From assembly GCA_041674385.1 (NCBI GenBank), contig JBAYVU010000089.1, positions 1 through 6,650 on the forward strand: a DNA stretch of 6,650 nt. Direction: 5' to 3'. The position numbers and the translations under genes were made by a program. Below, one piece after another: positions 1 to 6,248 of the stretch. The notes beneath the pieces were generated by a model. It worked only from the letters and a program-made list of their open reading frames with translations, made no database searches and was not told the origin of the DNA. The DNA comes from JACRAR01 sp041674385. GTDB taxonomy: Bacteria > Pseudomonadota > Gammaproteobacteria > Burkholderiales > Rhodocyclaceae. The first letter of the stretch is position 1. Each line of letters starts with the position of its first letter.

Positions 1-1
1 G

Positions 2-544
2 ACGGAGCGGGGGCATCTTTGTCCGCAGGTGATATTCCCGTGCGCCGATGGTTTTATTTCCTGGAGAGTATTCGTTGGCCCCCAGGGAAACAAGACGCGT
101 GCGCTGGTGAAATGGATGGAAGCCGAAGGAAAGGCCGGCAGCTTGGCCGATGTCGATTGGGCAAAGGTCGATATGAATGCGGTGACCCAGCCGGAGTTGG
201 AGGCTTGGGAGAACGGCTTCGCGGATTTCTTCATGCAGTATCCGAAAAAACGCCTGAGCGAAGAAGCGTCGAAGAGTGGCATCATGCTTTTCCCGGTGAA
301 TACGGTAGCCGAGATCAAGGACGCTGCGCAACTCAAATCCAGAGATTTCTGGGAGAAGGTCGAACACCCTGAATTGGGCACCAGCATCACTTATCCCGGG
401 GCGCCGTTCAAGGTCGAAGGACCCCAGTGGCGGATGAGTCGGCGGGCCCCGTTGATCGGTGAACACAATGACGAAATTTACTGCGGCGAACTGGGCCTGT
501 CGCAAAGCGATTTGGATGAGTTGAAAAGCAGGAACGTAATTTAG
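2..544 (+). CDS. Class III (CaiB/BaiF) CoA-transferase, C-terminal part, 5' end outside window
   Basis: The reading frame is open from the left edge to the TAG at 542-544 and gives about 180 residues, a little under half of a usual 400-residue class III CoA-transferase. Enzymes of this family move CoA between a donor thioester and a free carboxylic acid in the cytoplasm. The visible part lines up with the C-terminal half of the next gene. Its CADGFISW segment matches CQGDDRWC there, SRDFWEKVEHPELGT matches HRDYFRRVDHPEMGT, and RAPLIGEHNDE matches PAPCLGEHTFH. The GEH near the C terminus is typical of the family. The catalytic Asp lies in the N-terminal half, so its presence cannot be checked here. 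The GTG at 29 is only an internal codon, because homologous sequence continues upstream of it. The gene ends 101 bases before the second CoA-transferase and is probably co-transcribed with it, perhaps as the partner subunit. The substrate is unknown. Confidence 0.88.
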   Translation, partial: TERGHLCPQVIFPCADGFISWRVFVGPQGNKTRALVKWMEAEGKAGSLADVDWAKVDMNAVTQPELEAWENGFADFFMQYPKKRLSEEASKSGIMLFPVNTVAEIKDAAQLKSRDFWEKVEHPELGTSITYPGAPFKVEGPQWRMSRRAPLIGEHNDEIYCGELGLSQSDLDELKSRNVI

Positions 545-645
545 CGCCTATTCCCGTGATGCATCGCATCCCAGTGCGCCCCGGCACATAGCGCTTTCCC
601 CACTGAAATGTACTCTCCAATGGACTCGATAAGGGACAACCATCC
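545..645 (+). other. Spacer between the two CoA-transferase genes
   Basis: These 101 bases carry no convincing open frame. They include a small palindrome, GATGCATC at 558-565, but no stem followed by a T-run, so there is no sign of a terminator. A Shine-Dalgarno-like AAGGGA at 631-636 stands nine bases before the ATG at 646. Read-through transcription from the upstream gene is plausible, but a weak internal promoter cannot be excluded. Confidence 0.5.
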
Positions 646-1842
646 ATGCTAGAAGGCATCAAGGTTATTGACTTAACCTGGAATATTGCTGGCCCATTGT
701 CCACTAAATGTCTCGCCGACTATGGGGCGGTGGTGGTGAAATTGGAGTCGCACAAGAAGGCGGATCTCCTTCGCACCTATCCCCCTTACGGTGGCCGCAA
801 GCCGGGAATCAATCGCTCGACATTCTGGCCTGCCTATAACAGTTCCAAGTACAGCATCGGCCTGGACATCAACAATCCCAAAAGTCGCGCCATCATTGAC
901 AAGCTCATCCGATGGGCCGATGTCATCGTGGAGAATTTCTCGGCTGGGGCCGTCGTCCGCTGGGGACTGGATTACGCAACGGCGAAAAAAATCAATCCGC
1001 AGATCATCATGGTCAGCGCCAGTCTGCAGGGACAGACCGGGCCGTCGGCGCAACAGCCCGGACTCGGCACCATGATGGAATCGGCGGCGGGCTTCACCGA
1101 GTTGCTGGGCTGGCCGGACCGGCCGCCCAGCATCGGCTTTGCCTATACCGATTATTGCGCGCCGTGGTACGTGACGAGCGCCGTGCTGGCTGCGCTGGAT
1201 TACCGGCGGCGCGAAGGGCATGGACTGTATTTCGACTTGTCGCAGCTCGAGGCTTCCATCTCCTACCTATCCTCCTACATCCTGGACTACACCGTGAATG
1301 GAAAAGTCAGGATGCGGACGGGAAATCAGCACCCGCGATTTTCCCCCCATGCCGTATACCGCTGTCAGGGGGATGATCGGTGGTGCGCCATTGCCGTCAC
1401 CAACGAGGAAGAGTGGGCGGCGTTGTGTGGCGCTATGGGGAATCCGCAGTGGTGCCAGTCCGAGAAATTCAGCACGGCGGAAAACAGGAAGCGCAACGAG
1501 GACGAGTTGAATGCGCTGCTGGAGGGCTGGACGGTGTCGTTTGACAGGCAAGCCCTGTTCGAGATGCTGCAAAAACACCAGATTCCGTGTGGTATGGTGC
1601 AAAATGGCAGAGATTTGCACCAGGACCCCCAGCTTGCTCACCGCGACTACTTTCGGCGCGTGGATCATCCGGAAATGGGAACTATCGTCCAGGATTCGCT
1701 GCCGTATCGTTTCGCTGGCGAACCCTCGCCGCTGGGTCCTGCGCCCTGTCTTGGCGAGCACACTTTCCATTTCATGTGCGAAGTATTGGGTGTACCCGAA
1801 GAAGATTTTGCCGAACTGATGGGTGAGGGTGTGTTGGAGTGA
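646..1842 (+). CDS. Class III (CaiB/BaiF) CoA-transferase, complete
   Basis: This 398-residue protein has the normal length for the CaiB/BaiF family, which transfers CoA from an acyl-CoA donor to a carboxylate through an aspartyl-CoA intermediate. The N terminus (LEGIKVIDLTWNIAGP, residues 2-17) is the family's opening strand-loop with the CoA-binding region. LADYGAVVVKLES (23-35), NSSKYSIGLD (65-74) and ADVIVENFSAG (91-101) are also standard family blocks. Asp169 in FAYTDY stands at the place, and even the number, of the catalytic Asp of formyl-CoA transferase and CaiB. It is followed by the usual helix and the GHGLYFDLSQLEA segment (191-203). GEH at 370-372 closes the fold. The ATG at 646 is favoured by AAGGGA nine bases upstream and by the family N terminus beginning at once. 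The preceding gene is a paralogue, so a heteromeric enzyme like benzylsuccinate CoA-transferase (BbsEF) or the Chloroflexus malate enzyme is possible. The family also includes alpha-methylacyl-CoA racemases. The intact aspartate and the paired layout favour a transferase. The substrate is not deducible. Confidence 0.93.
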   Translation: MLEGIKVIDLTWNIAGPLSTKCLADYGAVVVKLESHKKADLLRTYPPYGGRKPGINRSTFWPAYNSSKYSIGLDINNPKSRAIIDKLIRWADVIVENFSAGAVVRWGLDYATAKKINPQIIMVSASLQGQTGPSAQQPGLGTMMESAAGFTELLGWPDRPPSIGFAYTDYCAPWYVTSAVLAALDYRRREGHGLYFDLSQLEASISYLSSYILDYTVNGKVRMRTGNQHPRFSPHAVYRCQGDDRWCAIAVTNEEEWAALCGAMGNPQWCQSEKFSTAENRKRNEDELNALLEGWTVSFDRQALFEMLQKHQIPCGMVQNGRDLHQDPQLAHRDYFRRVDHPEMGTIVQDSLPYRFAGEPSPLGPAPCLGEHTFHFMCEVLGVPEEDFAELMGEGVLE

Positions 1843-1898
1843 TTTGAGAAAACGTGATTGATTGTGATTGTTGATGCTTGCCGACACTCAATGGAACA

Positions 1899-1910
1899 CA
1901 GGTCGACCTG
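1899..1910. promoter_or_regulatory. Perfect 12-bp palindrome ahead of the MFS gene, possible operator
   Basis: CAGGTCGACCTG reads the same on both strands and lies 18 bases before the GTG start and just upstream of its ribosome binding site. As a two-fold symmetric site in a short intergenic gap before a transporter gene it could bind a dimeric regulator, or could fold into a small hairpin near the ribosome site. No T-run follows, so it is not a terminator. A chance palindrome is a real alternative. Confidence 0.3.
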
Positions 1911-1914
1911 GGAA

Positions 1915-1921
1915 AGAGAGG
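1915..1921 (+). promoter_or_regulatory. Ribosome binding site that fixes the MFS start
   Basis: AGAGAGG stands seven bases before the GTG at 1929. The more upstream in-frame TTG at 1878 has no comparable purine-rich stretch at the right distance, so this site argues for the shorter protein. The in-frame ATG at 1959 is also less well placed. Confidence 0.6.
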
Positions 1922-1928
1922 CGCAATT

Positions 1929-3362
1929 GTGACACGCGAAAAGTCCGCGCTCGGTGACATGTCGGATTACCGGCTGTATCGCATCATCATCGTACTGATG
2001 ATGGTCGAGGTGCTGAGTTCGCTCGAAATCAGCATGGTGTTCACCGCCTTCCCGACCATCCAGCGCGAATTCAACGACCCGCACATGACCAGCTGGTTGC
2101 TGACCTCATTTTTGCTGGTCCAGGCGGGCACCGCCGCAGTGGGCGGGCGGCTTGGCGACATCTTCGGACGCAAACGGCTACTGGTCATCATCATTACGGT
2201 TTGTGTGCTCGGCTCCCTGATCAGCGCCGTGGCGCCAAACCTCGAACTCATCATCCTCGGCCGGGCCTTGCAAGGCGTTTCTGGCGCGATCCTGCCGCTC
2301 TGCTACGGCATCACGCGCCAGGTGACGACACCCAAGAGCGCCCCGTTTTTTATCGGCTGCCTGACAGGCGCCTACGCTTTCGCTGCGGCAATGGGCTACG
2401 TCGTTGCCGGGTACCTCACCGACATGGGCAGCTGGCGCTACATCTTCTGGTTCACCGTGATCTATGGCGCAGCGGTTCTCCCGCTGCACTTGCTGGTAGT
2501 CCCTGAGCGTAGGACTCCGCCAGTTTCGAAGAACCTGGACATACTGGGCGGCCTCTTGTTCATGCCGGCGATCGCCTGCCTGTTATACGGCGTGATGCTG
2601 GTCGGCAAGCTGGGCTGGAGCGCTGCAGACACCCTGGTCTTTCTATCCGCTGGCGCCGCCATATTGGCTTACTGGATTTGGCATGAGACCCGCCAGGAGG
2701 ACCCACTGATCGATGTTGGCCTGTTGCGAGAACCGAAAATCGCCATGGGGAATGTGTGCATATTTCTCGTAGGCATGGGAGCCAGCCAGATCGGGCTGAT
2801 CTCCATGATCATCCTGCAGCAGCCGGCCGCGACCGGGGTTGGCTTCGGCGTGACGGCGACGCTGGCGGGTATCCTGAAACTGCCGTGTAATGTCGCGATC
2901 ACCGCAAGCGCAGCGCTCAGCGGCTGGATTGCGGGGAAATTTGGCGCCCATCGGGCAGTGCTGCAGGGCGCCGTGATCGGTACCCTGGCCTGGGGATGCC
3001 TGATCTTTTTTCACCACAGTCTTTGGTTTGTCATCCTCGGCACTATCGTTGCCGGTTTCAGCATCGGCATGCTTTTGGCCGGGTTGCCAAATATGATTCT
3101 GGAAGCCTCGCCGCTGGAACGGAGCAGCGAAACGACTGGCTTGGCGGCGGTGCTTCGTGGCATCGGCATCACCATGGGCGCACAGATTCTGACAACGATT
3201 CTTGCCGGCTCGCGCGTGAGTTTGCCGGGTTCGGATGCGAACTTCGCGTCCGAGACAGCCTACGAGCAGTGCTTTGGCTATATCACATTGACCCTGGCCG
3301 TCATCGTCATGCTCTGCCTCTTCATCAGCCATCAACGACTGAACCGCCCGGCAGCAACTTAA
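1929..3362 (+). CDS. MFS permease, DHA2-like 14-helix type
   Basis: This 477-residue protein, counted from GTG 1929, is a hydrophobic inner-membrane carrier of the major facilitator superfamily. Such carriers move small organic solutes or drugs, usually coupled to protons. Motif A is clear as GRLGDIFGRKR (residues 73-83) in the loop after helix 2. LGRALQGVSGAILP (110-123) matches motif B with its helix-4 Arg. A motif C-like, Gly-rich stretch ends in GSWRYIFWF (167-175), which resembles the SWRWIF signature of DHA2 proteins. Helix 1 carries Glu33 in LEISMVFTAFPTI, where DHA2 proteins usually have LDxTIVNVALPTI, so an acidic group is kept. The length and helix spacing fit 14 helices. The gene follows the CoA-transferase by 86 bases and precedes the EamA gene by 12, which suggests one transcript. 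Uptake of the acid handled by the CoA-transferases and export of a toxic intermediate are both possible. An open frame extends upstream to TTG 1878 but lacks a good ribosome site. Confidence 0.9.
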   Translation: MTREKSALGDMSDYRLYRIIIVLMMVEVLSSLEISMVFTAFPTIQREFNDPHMTSWLLTSFLLVQAGTAAVGGRLGDIFGRKRLLVIIITVCVLGSLISAVAPNLELIILGRALQGVSGAILPLCYGITRQVTTPKSAPFFIGCLTGAYAFAAAMGYVVAGYLTDMGSWRYIFWFTVIYGAAVLPLHLLVVPERRTPPVSKNLDILGGLLFMPAIACLLYGVMLVGKLGWSAADTLVFLSAGAAILAYWIWHETRQEDPLIDVGLLREPKIAMGNVCIFLVGMGASQIGLISMIILQQPAATGVGFGVTATLAGILKLPCNVAITASAALSGWIAGKFGAHRAVLQGAVIGTLAWGCLIFFHHSLWFVILGTIVAGFSIGMLLAGLPNMILEASPLERSSETTGLAAVLRGIGITMGAQILTTILAGSRVSLPGSDANFASETAYEQCFGYITLTLAVIVMLCLFISHQRLNRPAAT

Positions 3363-3374
3363 CTTCGGAATCCA

Positions 3375-4310
3375 TTGATAAAAACAAACTCTTCACGCAA
3401 CATCCTGGCCAATCGGGATGCGCTTTTCGGTGCCGCGTTCGCACTGCTCTCAGCGATCGGCTATTCGGGCAAAGCGATCCTGGTCAAGCTGGCCTATCTC
3501 GACATCCCGGATGCAGTGACGCTGCAGGCTTTGCGGATGGGGTTCTCGGTACCATTCTTTATCGGGATGGTGCTCTGGGACAGGCGCCAGCACAGCGAAG
3601 CGCTCGGCATGCGCAACTGGCTGTTGGTGTTGGCCCTGGGCATGATCTACTACTTTGCAAGTATCCTGGATTTTCTCGGGCTGCAATACATCTCCGCCGG
3701 ACTGGAACGTTTGATCGTGTACCTCTATCCGACGATGACGGTGATCCTTTCGGCAGTGGTATACCGGCGCGCCATCGGCAGAAAAACCATAACGGCGATG
3801 CTCTTGTGCTATGCAGGGATCGTACTGGTTTTCTTGCACAACACCGAGATCCAGCAGGAGAGTATCTGGCTAGGCGCAGCGCTGGTGTTTGCCAGTACTC
3901 TGTCTTTAGCTGTCTATTTTCTGGGCGTTGGGCATGCCGTTGCCCGCATCGGGGCAACGCGCTTCACGGCCTATTCGTTGCTTGTGACGAGCGCAGCCAG
4001 CTTGCTGCATTTCGCCACTACACGTCCGCTAAGCACGCTCAACTTGCCGCCACTGGTCTATCAGCTCGCTTTCTCCATGGCGATCTTTTCCACGGTATTG
4101 CCCGGATATCTGCTGTTCTATGCCATCCGCCGCATCGGGTCCGCCAACACATCGATGATTAGCTCCATCGGGCCGATCAGCACGATCTACTTGGCTTATG
4201 TGTTCCTCAACGAGGGTATCTCGCTGCTGCAAATCCTCGGCTCAGCGCTGGTGTTGGGCGGCGTGCTGATCATCAGTCTGGGAAGCGGCCCTGAAATTAG
4301 GCGTGGCTGA
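3375..4310 (+). CDS. EamA/DMT-family permease
   Basis: This 311-residue protein has the length and double-repeat build of ten-helix drug/metabolite transporters in the inner membrane. The first EamA repeat covers about residues 18-155 and contains the ERLIVYLYPTMTVILSA block (111-127). The second covers about 165-301 and contains the matching ANTSMISSIGPISTIYLA block (257-274), followed by LNEGISLLQILGSALVLGG. Known relatives export amino acids or metabolites, or import carboxylates, so direction and substrate cannot be assigned. The start must be the TTG at 3375. The frame is closed by the upstream gene's TAA at 3360-3362, and no ATG or GTG occurs before the conserved N-terminal helix. A weak GGAA at 3367-3370 precedes the TTG. 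The 12-base gap after the MFS gene implies co-transcription and perhaps translational coupling. No clear terminator follows the stop codon. Confidence 0.9.
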   Translation: MIKTNSSRNILANRDALFGAAFALLSAIGYSGKAILVKLAYLDIPDAVTLQALRMGFSVPFFIGMVLWDRRQHSEALGMRNWLLVLALGMIYYFASILDFLGLQYISAGLERLIVYLYPTMTVILSAVVYRRAIGRKTITAMLLCYAGIVLVFLHNTEIQQESIWLGAALVFASTLSLAVYFLGVGHAVARIGATRFTAYSLLVTSAASLLHFATTRPLSTLNLPPLVYQLAFSMAIFSTVLPGYLLFYAIRRIGSANTSMISSIGPISTIYLAYVFLNEGISLLQILGSALVLGGVLIISLGSGPEIRRG

Positions 4311-4463
4311 TCGGTGAAGCCTGCTCCATGAGTAGTGGCGTCACAGCACATGACTGAATTCCTTTACCAGGAAGACCACCATCGTTTTGTGGCCAGTACG
4401 AGCGCAATAAGACAACGCCAAATTGTTTAGAGCCTATTTCAGTAGGGAGAGCGGTATGCGCAC

Positions 4464-4512
4464 TCTTACGGAATAAATTCGTGTATATGATTATAAACTC
4501 ATGTGCTATAGC
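4464..4512 (+). promoter_or_regulatory. Possible promoter for DUF1302/DUF1329, boxes uncertain
   Basis: Several -10-like hexamers crowd this AT-rich patch: TATGAT at 4486-4491, TATAAA at 4492-4497, and an extended form TGcTATAGC at 4504-4512. Only TATGAT has even a weak -35 candidate at proper spacing (CTTACG at 4464-4469, 16 bases upstream). The poor -35 match suggests an activator-dependent promoter or a misread. The location is right, but the exact boxes are a guess. Confidence 0.3.
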
Positions 4513-4537
4513 GTCGGGCTAGTTAAAAACCCGCCAC

Positions 4538-4543
4538 AGAGGA
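4538..4543 (+). promoter_or_regulatory. Ribosome binding site that decides the DUF1302 start
   Basis: AGAGGA lies six bases before the ATG at 4550 but directly touches the ATG at 4544. Normal spacing therefore picks the second ATG, and the protein begins MKHQQ rather than MTMKHQQ. Confidence 0.7.
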
Positions 4544-4549
4544 ATGACC

Positions 4550-6229
4550 ATGAAACACCAACAGGAAGGCAGGAAATCCCACTCTGCGTTTCGTGCTACA
4601 ACTGGAATAGTTGCGCTGACTGGGTTGCTTGGCTGTATTGGTAGCGCGCAGGCATTCAAGATTCCTTCGCATGATCGCGACATTTCCATGGCGTGGGACC
4701 AGACTGTACGCTACAACGCCGCCTGGCGTATGAAAGGCCGGGATCCCGGCTTGGCCAACAACCTTAACCAGGACGAAAGCAACTACCTGTTCGACAGGCA
4801 CCGGATGATCAACAACCGGATCGATTGGTTCAGCGAATTCGATTTTGCCTACCAGAAAAGGATGGGCCTGCGTATCTCCGGCCAGGCTTGGTACGACCAC
4901 GCTTACGAGACAGGCAGCAAGGCGCTTCCGGGTACCACCTTGACCCAGCAAAACATCAAAGGCACATTCAACGCCGAAACGAAACGCTACTACGCTGGCC
5001 CGTCGGCCGAATTCATGGATGCGTTCGTCTGGGGCAGGGGCAATTTCGGTGATACCGAGGTGGTAGCCCGCTTGGGTCGTCATGCGATCATCTGGGGCGA
5101 AGGCATGTTCGGCAATACCCAGGGGGTTTCCTACTCCCAGGTGCCCAACGATGGCCGCAAGGGTGTGGCGAGTCCTGGCGCCTCCGCCAAGGAAACCGCA
5201 CTGCCTATTACCCAGACAACCGGCACTTGGCAGTTCCTCCCCAACGTTTCGCTGAACTGGCAATACGCGTTCGAATGGAAACCCAACCGCCTGAGTCTCG
5301 GCGGCACATATGTCGGTACAGACGCCATTTCTGATTACATCAGCGGCTCCATCTCTCGCGTCGGCACCGAAGGCGGCAAGAAAGCCAAGGGGTTGATGCT
5401 CAAGTGGAACCCCGAAGCGCTGGGTGCGGATATGGGCTTCGTCTATCGCAAATTCTCGGATACCAATCCGTGGGCGGATCAGACAAATACAGTTGCGGGC
5501 AAGACCTATGGCCGTTATGTATACGTCAGGAATATCGAGCTGTGGGGGCTGACGTTTAACAAACTCATTGGTCATATCAACGTCGGTGCGGAAATCTCCC
5601 ACCGGAAGAATATGGCCTTGAATACGATTGCCGGCAATGCGGGCGCAGGCAATCGCTTCGAAGGCCCTATCGGCGATACCTGGCATGGGTTGCTGAATGG
5701 CCAACTGACATTCAATAAGAATGCTTTGTGGGACAATGCGGTGTTGACAGCCGAATTGAGCTATGCCGGGCTGGACAAAGTCACCCGGAATGCTCAGTTT
5801 TACAAGAGCAATAGCAACCCCGCGGCAACTGCATGCGCAGGGGGCGCGGATCAGGTGCTCAGCAGTTGCTCCACCAAGAACTTCTGGAACTTGGCGCTGC
5901 AATTCCAGCCGGCCTGGCTGCAGGTTTCCCCGGGGCTGGATAGTTACCTTGGTCTTGTTTATGTCGTCGGACTCTCGGGCACGGCACCAACCAACGGTGG
6001 CGGTAACAAATCTTCAGGGCAATACAAGATCACTTGGGGATTCGATTACCAAGTCAGGCACAAGCTGGAACTGGCCTATACCGCTTACATCGGCAGGCAT
6101 GAGTACGGAACGCCGGGAAGCGGCAATCCGCCTCTCACCAGCGGCGGACTGCCCGTCGAATACACGGTCGGCGGCGGTATTCTTTCCGACCGCAACTTCT
6201 TGAGTGCAACCTACACTGTCAACTTTTGA
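4550..6229 (+). CDS. DUF1302 family exported protein, probable outer-membrane barrel
   Basis: This 559-residue protein belongs to the DUF1302 family, whose biochemical role is not settled. It starts with a signal peptide: a basic n-region to about residue 16, a hydrophobic core (about 17-32) and an AQA cleavage site after residue 35, giving mature FKIPSHDRDISMAWD. LLGC at 26-29 resembles a lipobox, but the AQA site looks better. The mature chain is rich in aromatic and alternating polar residues (RISGQAWYDHAYE, VSLNWQYAFEW, KLELAYTAYIGRHEY) and ends in Phe (TYTVNF), as outer-membrane barrels do. GRHAIIWGEGMFG (176-188) is the recognisable family motif. The mature protein has only two cysteines, C429 and C440, which could form a loop disulfide. 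The DUF1329 gene follows by 19 bases, the usual partner order. Such pairs are often found next to RND transporters and genes for breakdown of hydrophobic compounds, so a role in passing such a compound through the envelope is plausible but inferred. Confidence 0.9.
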   Translation: MKHQQEGRKSHSAFRATTGIVALTGLLGCIGSAQAFKIPSHDRDISMAWDQTVRYNAAWRMKGRDPGLANNLNQDESNYLFDRHRMINNRIDWFSEFDFAYQKRMGLRISGQAWYDHAYETGSKALPGTTLTQQNIKGTFNAETKRYYAGPSAEFMDAFVWGRGNFGDTEVVARLGRHAIIWGEGMFGNTQGVSYSQVPNDGRKGVASPGASAKETALPITQTTGTWQFLPNVSLNWQYAFEWKPNRLSLGGTYVGTDAISDYISGSISRVGTEGGKKAKGLMLKWNPEALGADMGFVYRKFSDTNPWADQTNTVAGKTYGRYVYVRNIELWGLTFNKLIGHINVGAEISHRKNMALNTIAGNAGAGNRFEGPIGDTWHGLLNGQLTFNKNALWDNAVLTAELSYAGLDKVTRNAQFYKSNSNPAATACAGGADQVLSSCSTKNFWNLALQFQPAWLQVSPGLDSYLGLVYVVGLSGTAPTNGGGNKSSGQYKITWGFDYQVRHKLELAYTAYIGRHEYGTPGSGNPPLTSGGLPVEYTVGGGILSDRNFLSATYTVNF

Positions 6230-6236
6230 AAACGAC

Positions 6237-6241
6237 GGAGG
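6237..6241 (+). promoter_or_regulatory. Strong ribosome binding site for the TTG start of the DUF1329 gene
   Basis: GGAGG, part of ACGGAGG, stands seven bases before the TTG at 6249. This ideal spacing, together with a signal peptide that begins exactly there, makes the unusual start credible. The frame has no ATG before the conserved region. Confidence 0.8.
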
Positions 6242-6248
6242 CTATTAA

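Larger units (their letters stand above)
4311..4549 (+). other. Non-coding leader ahead of the DUF1302 gene
   Basis: These 239 bases hold no convincing gene on either strand. The long minus-strand open frame that enters from the right looks like a shadow of the DUF1302 gene. The left half has mixed composition, with two small imperfect dyads: GTCA-N7-TGAC at 4340-4354 and TTCCT-N5-AGGAA at 4359-4373. The second is too weak and lacks a T-run, so it is not a convincing terminator. From about 4470 the DNA becomes AT-rich, unlike the coding sequence around it, as expected of a promoter region. This is the most likely place for a fresh transcription start and for regulation of the DUF1302/DUF1329 unit. 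Confidence 0.55.

Noticed and set aside
29..31. GTG at 29 as the true start of the first CoA-transferase
   Set aside because: The frame is open to the left edge and the protein would begin mid-domain, lacking the N-terminal half that carries the catalytic Asp in this family. A cut-off gene explains it better than a small one.
673..1221. Minus-strand open frame within the second CoA-transferase gene
   Set aside because: The composition is Arg/His/Gly-rich with no family match, and the plus-strand gene is complete and conserved throughout.
2996..4162. A 388-codon plus-strand open frame across the MFS/EamA junction
   Set aside because: It is out of frame with two well-recognised membrane proteins and its translation is rich in Arg, His, Ser and Gly with no domain. 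It is a shadow frame and not a fusion gene.
4359..4373. Inverted repeat TTCCT-TTACC-AGGAA as a terminator after the EamA gene
   Set aside because: The stem is only five base pairs, is not GC-rich, and is followed by mixed sequence instead of a T-run.
4381..4410. Possible sigma-54 promoter around TGGCCAGTACGAGCGCAA
   Set aside because: The GG and GC pairs are 11 bases apart where ten are needed, and the surrounding bases do not match the -24/-12 consensus.
4628..4636. Lipobox LLGC in the DUF1302 signal peptide
   Set aside because: The hydrophobic stretch continues past the cysteine to a good AQA cleavage site, the -2 residue is Leu, which is uncommon in lipoboxes, and family members appear to be barrel-like proteins and not lipoproteins.
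4523..5902. A 459-codon minus-strand open frame opposite the DUF1302 gene
   Set aside because: Its predicted protein is Arg/His/Pro/Ile-rich with no recognisable domain or hydrophobic pattern, while the plus strand gives a full DUF1302 protein with signal peptide and family motif. A long antisense frame is expected opposite a codon-biased GC-rich gene.
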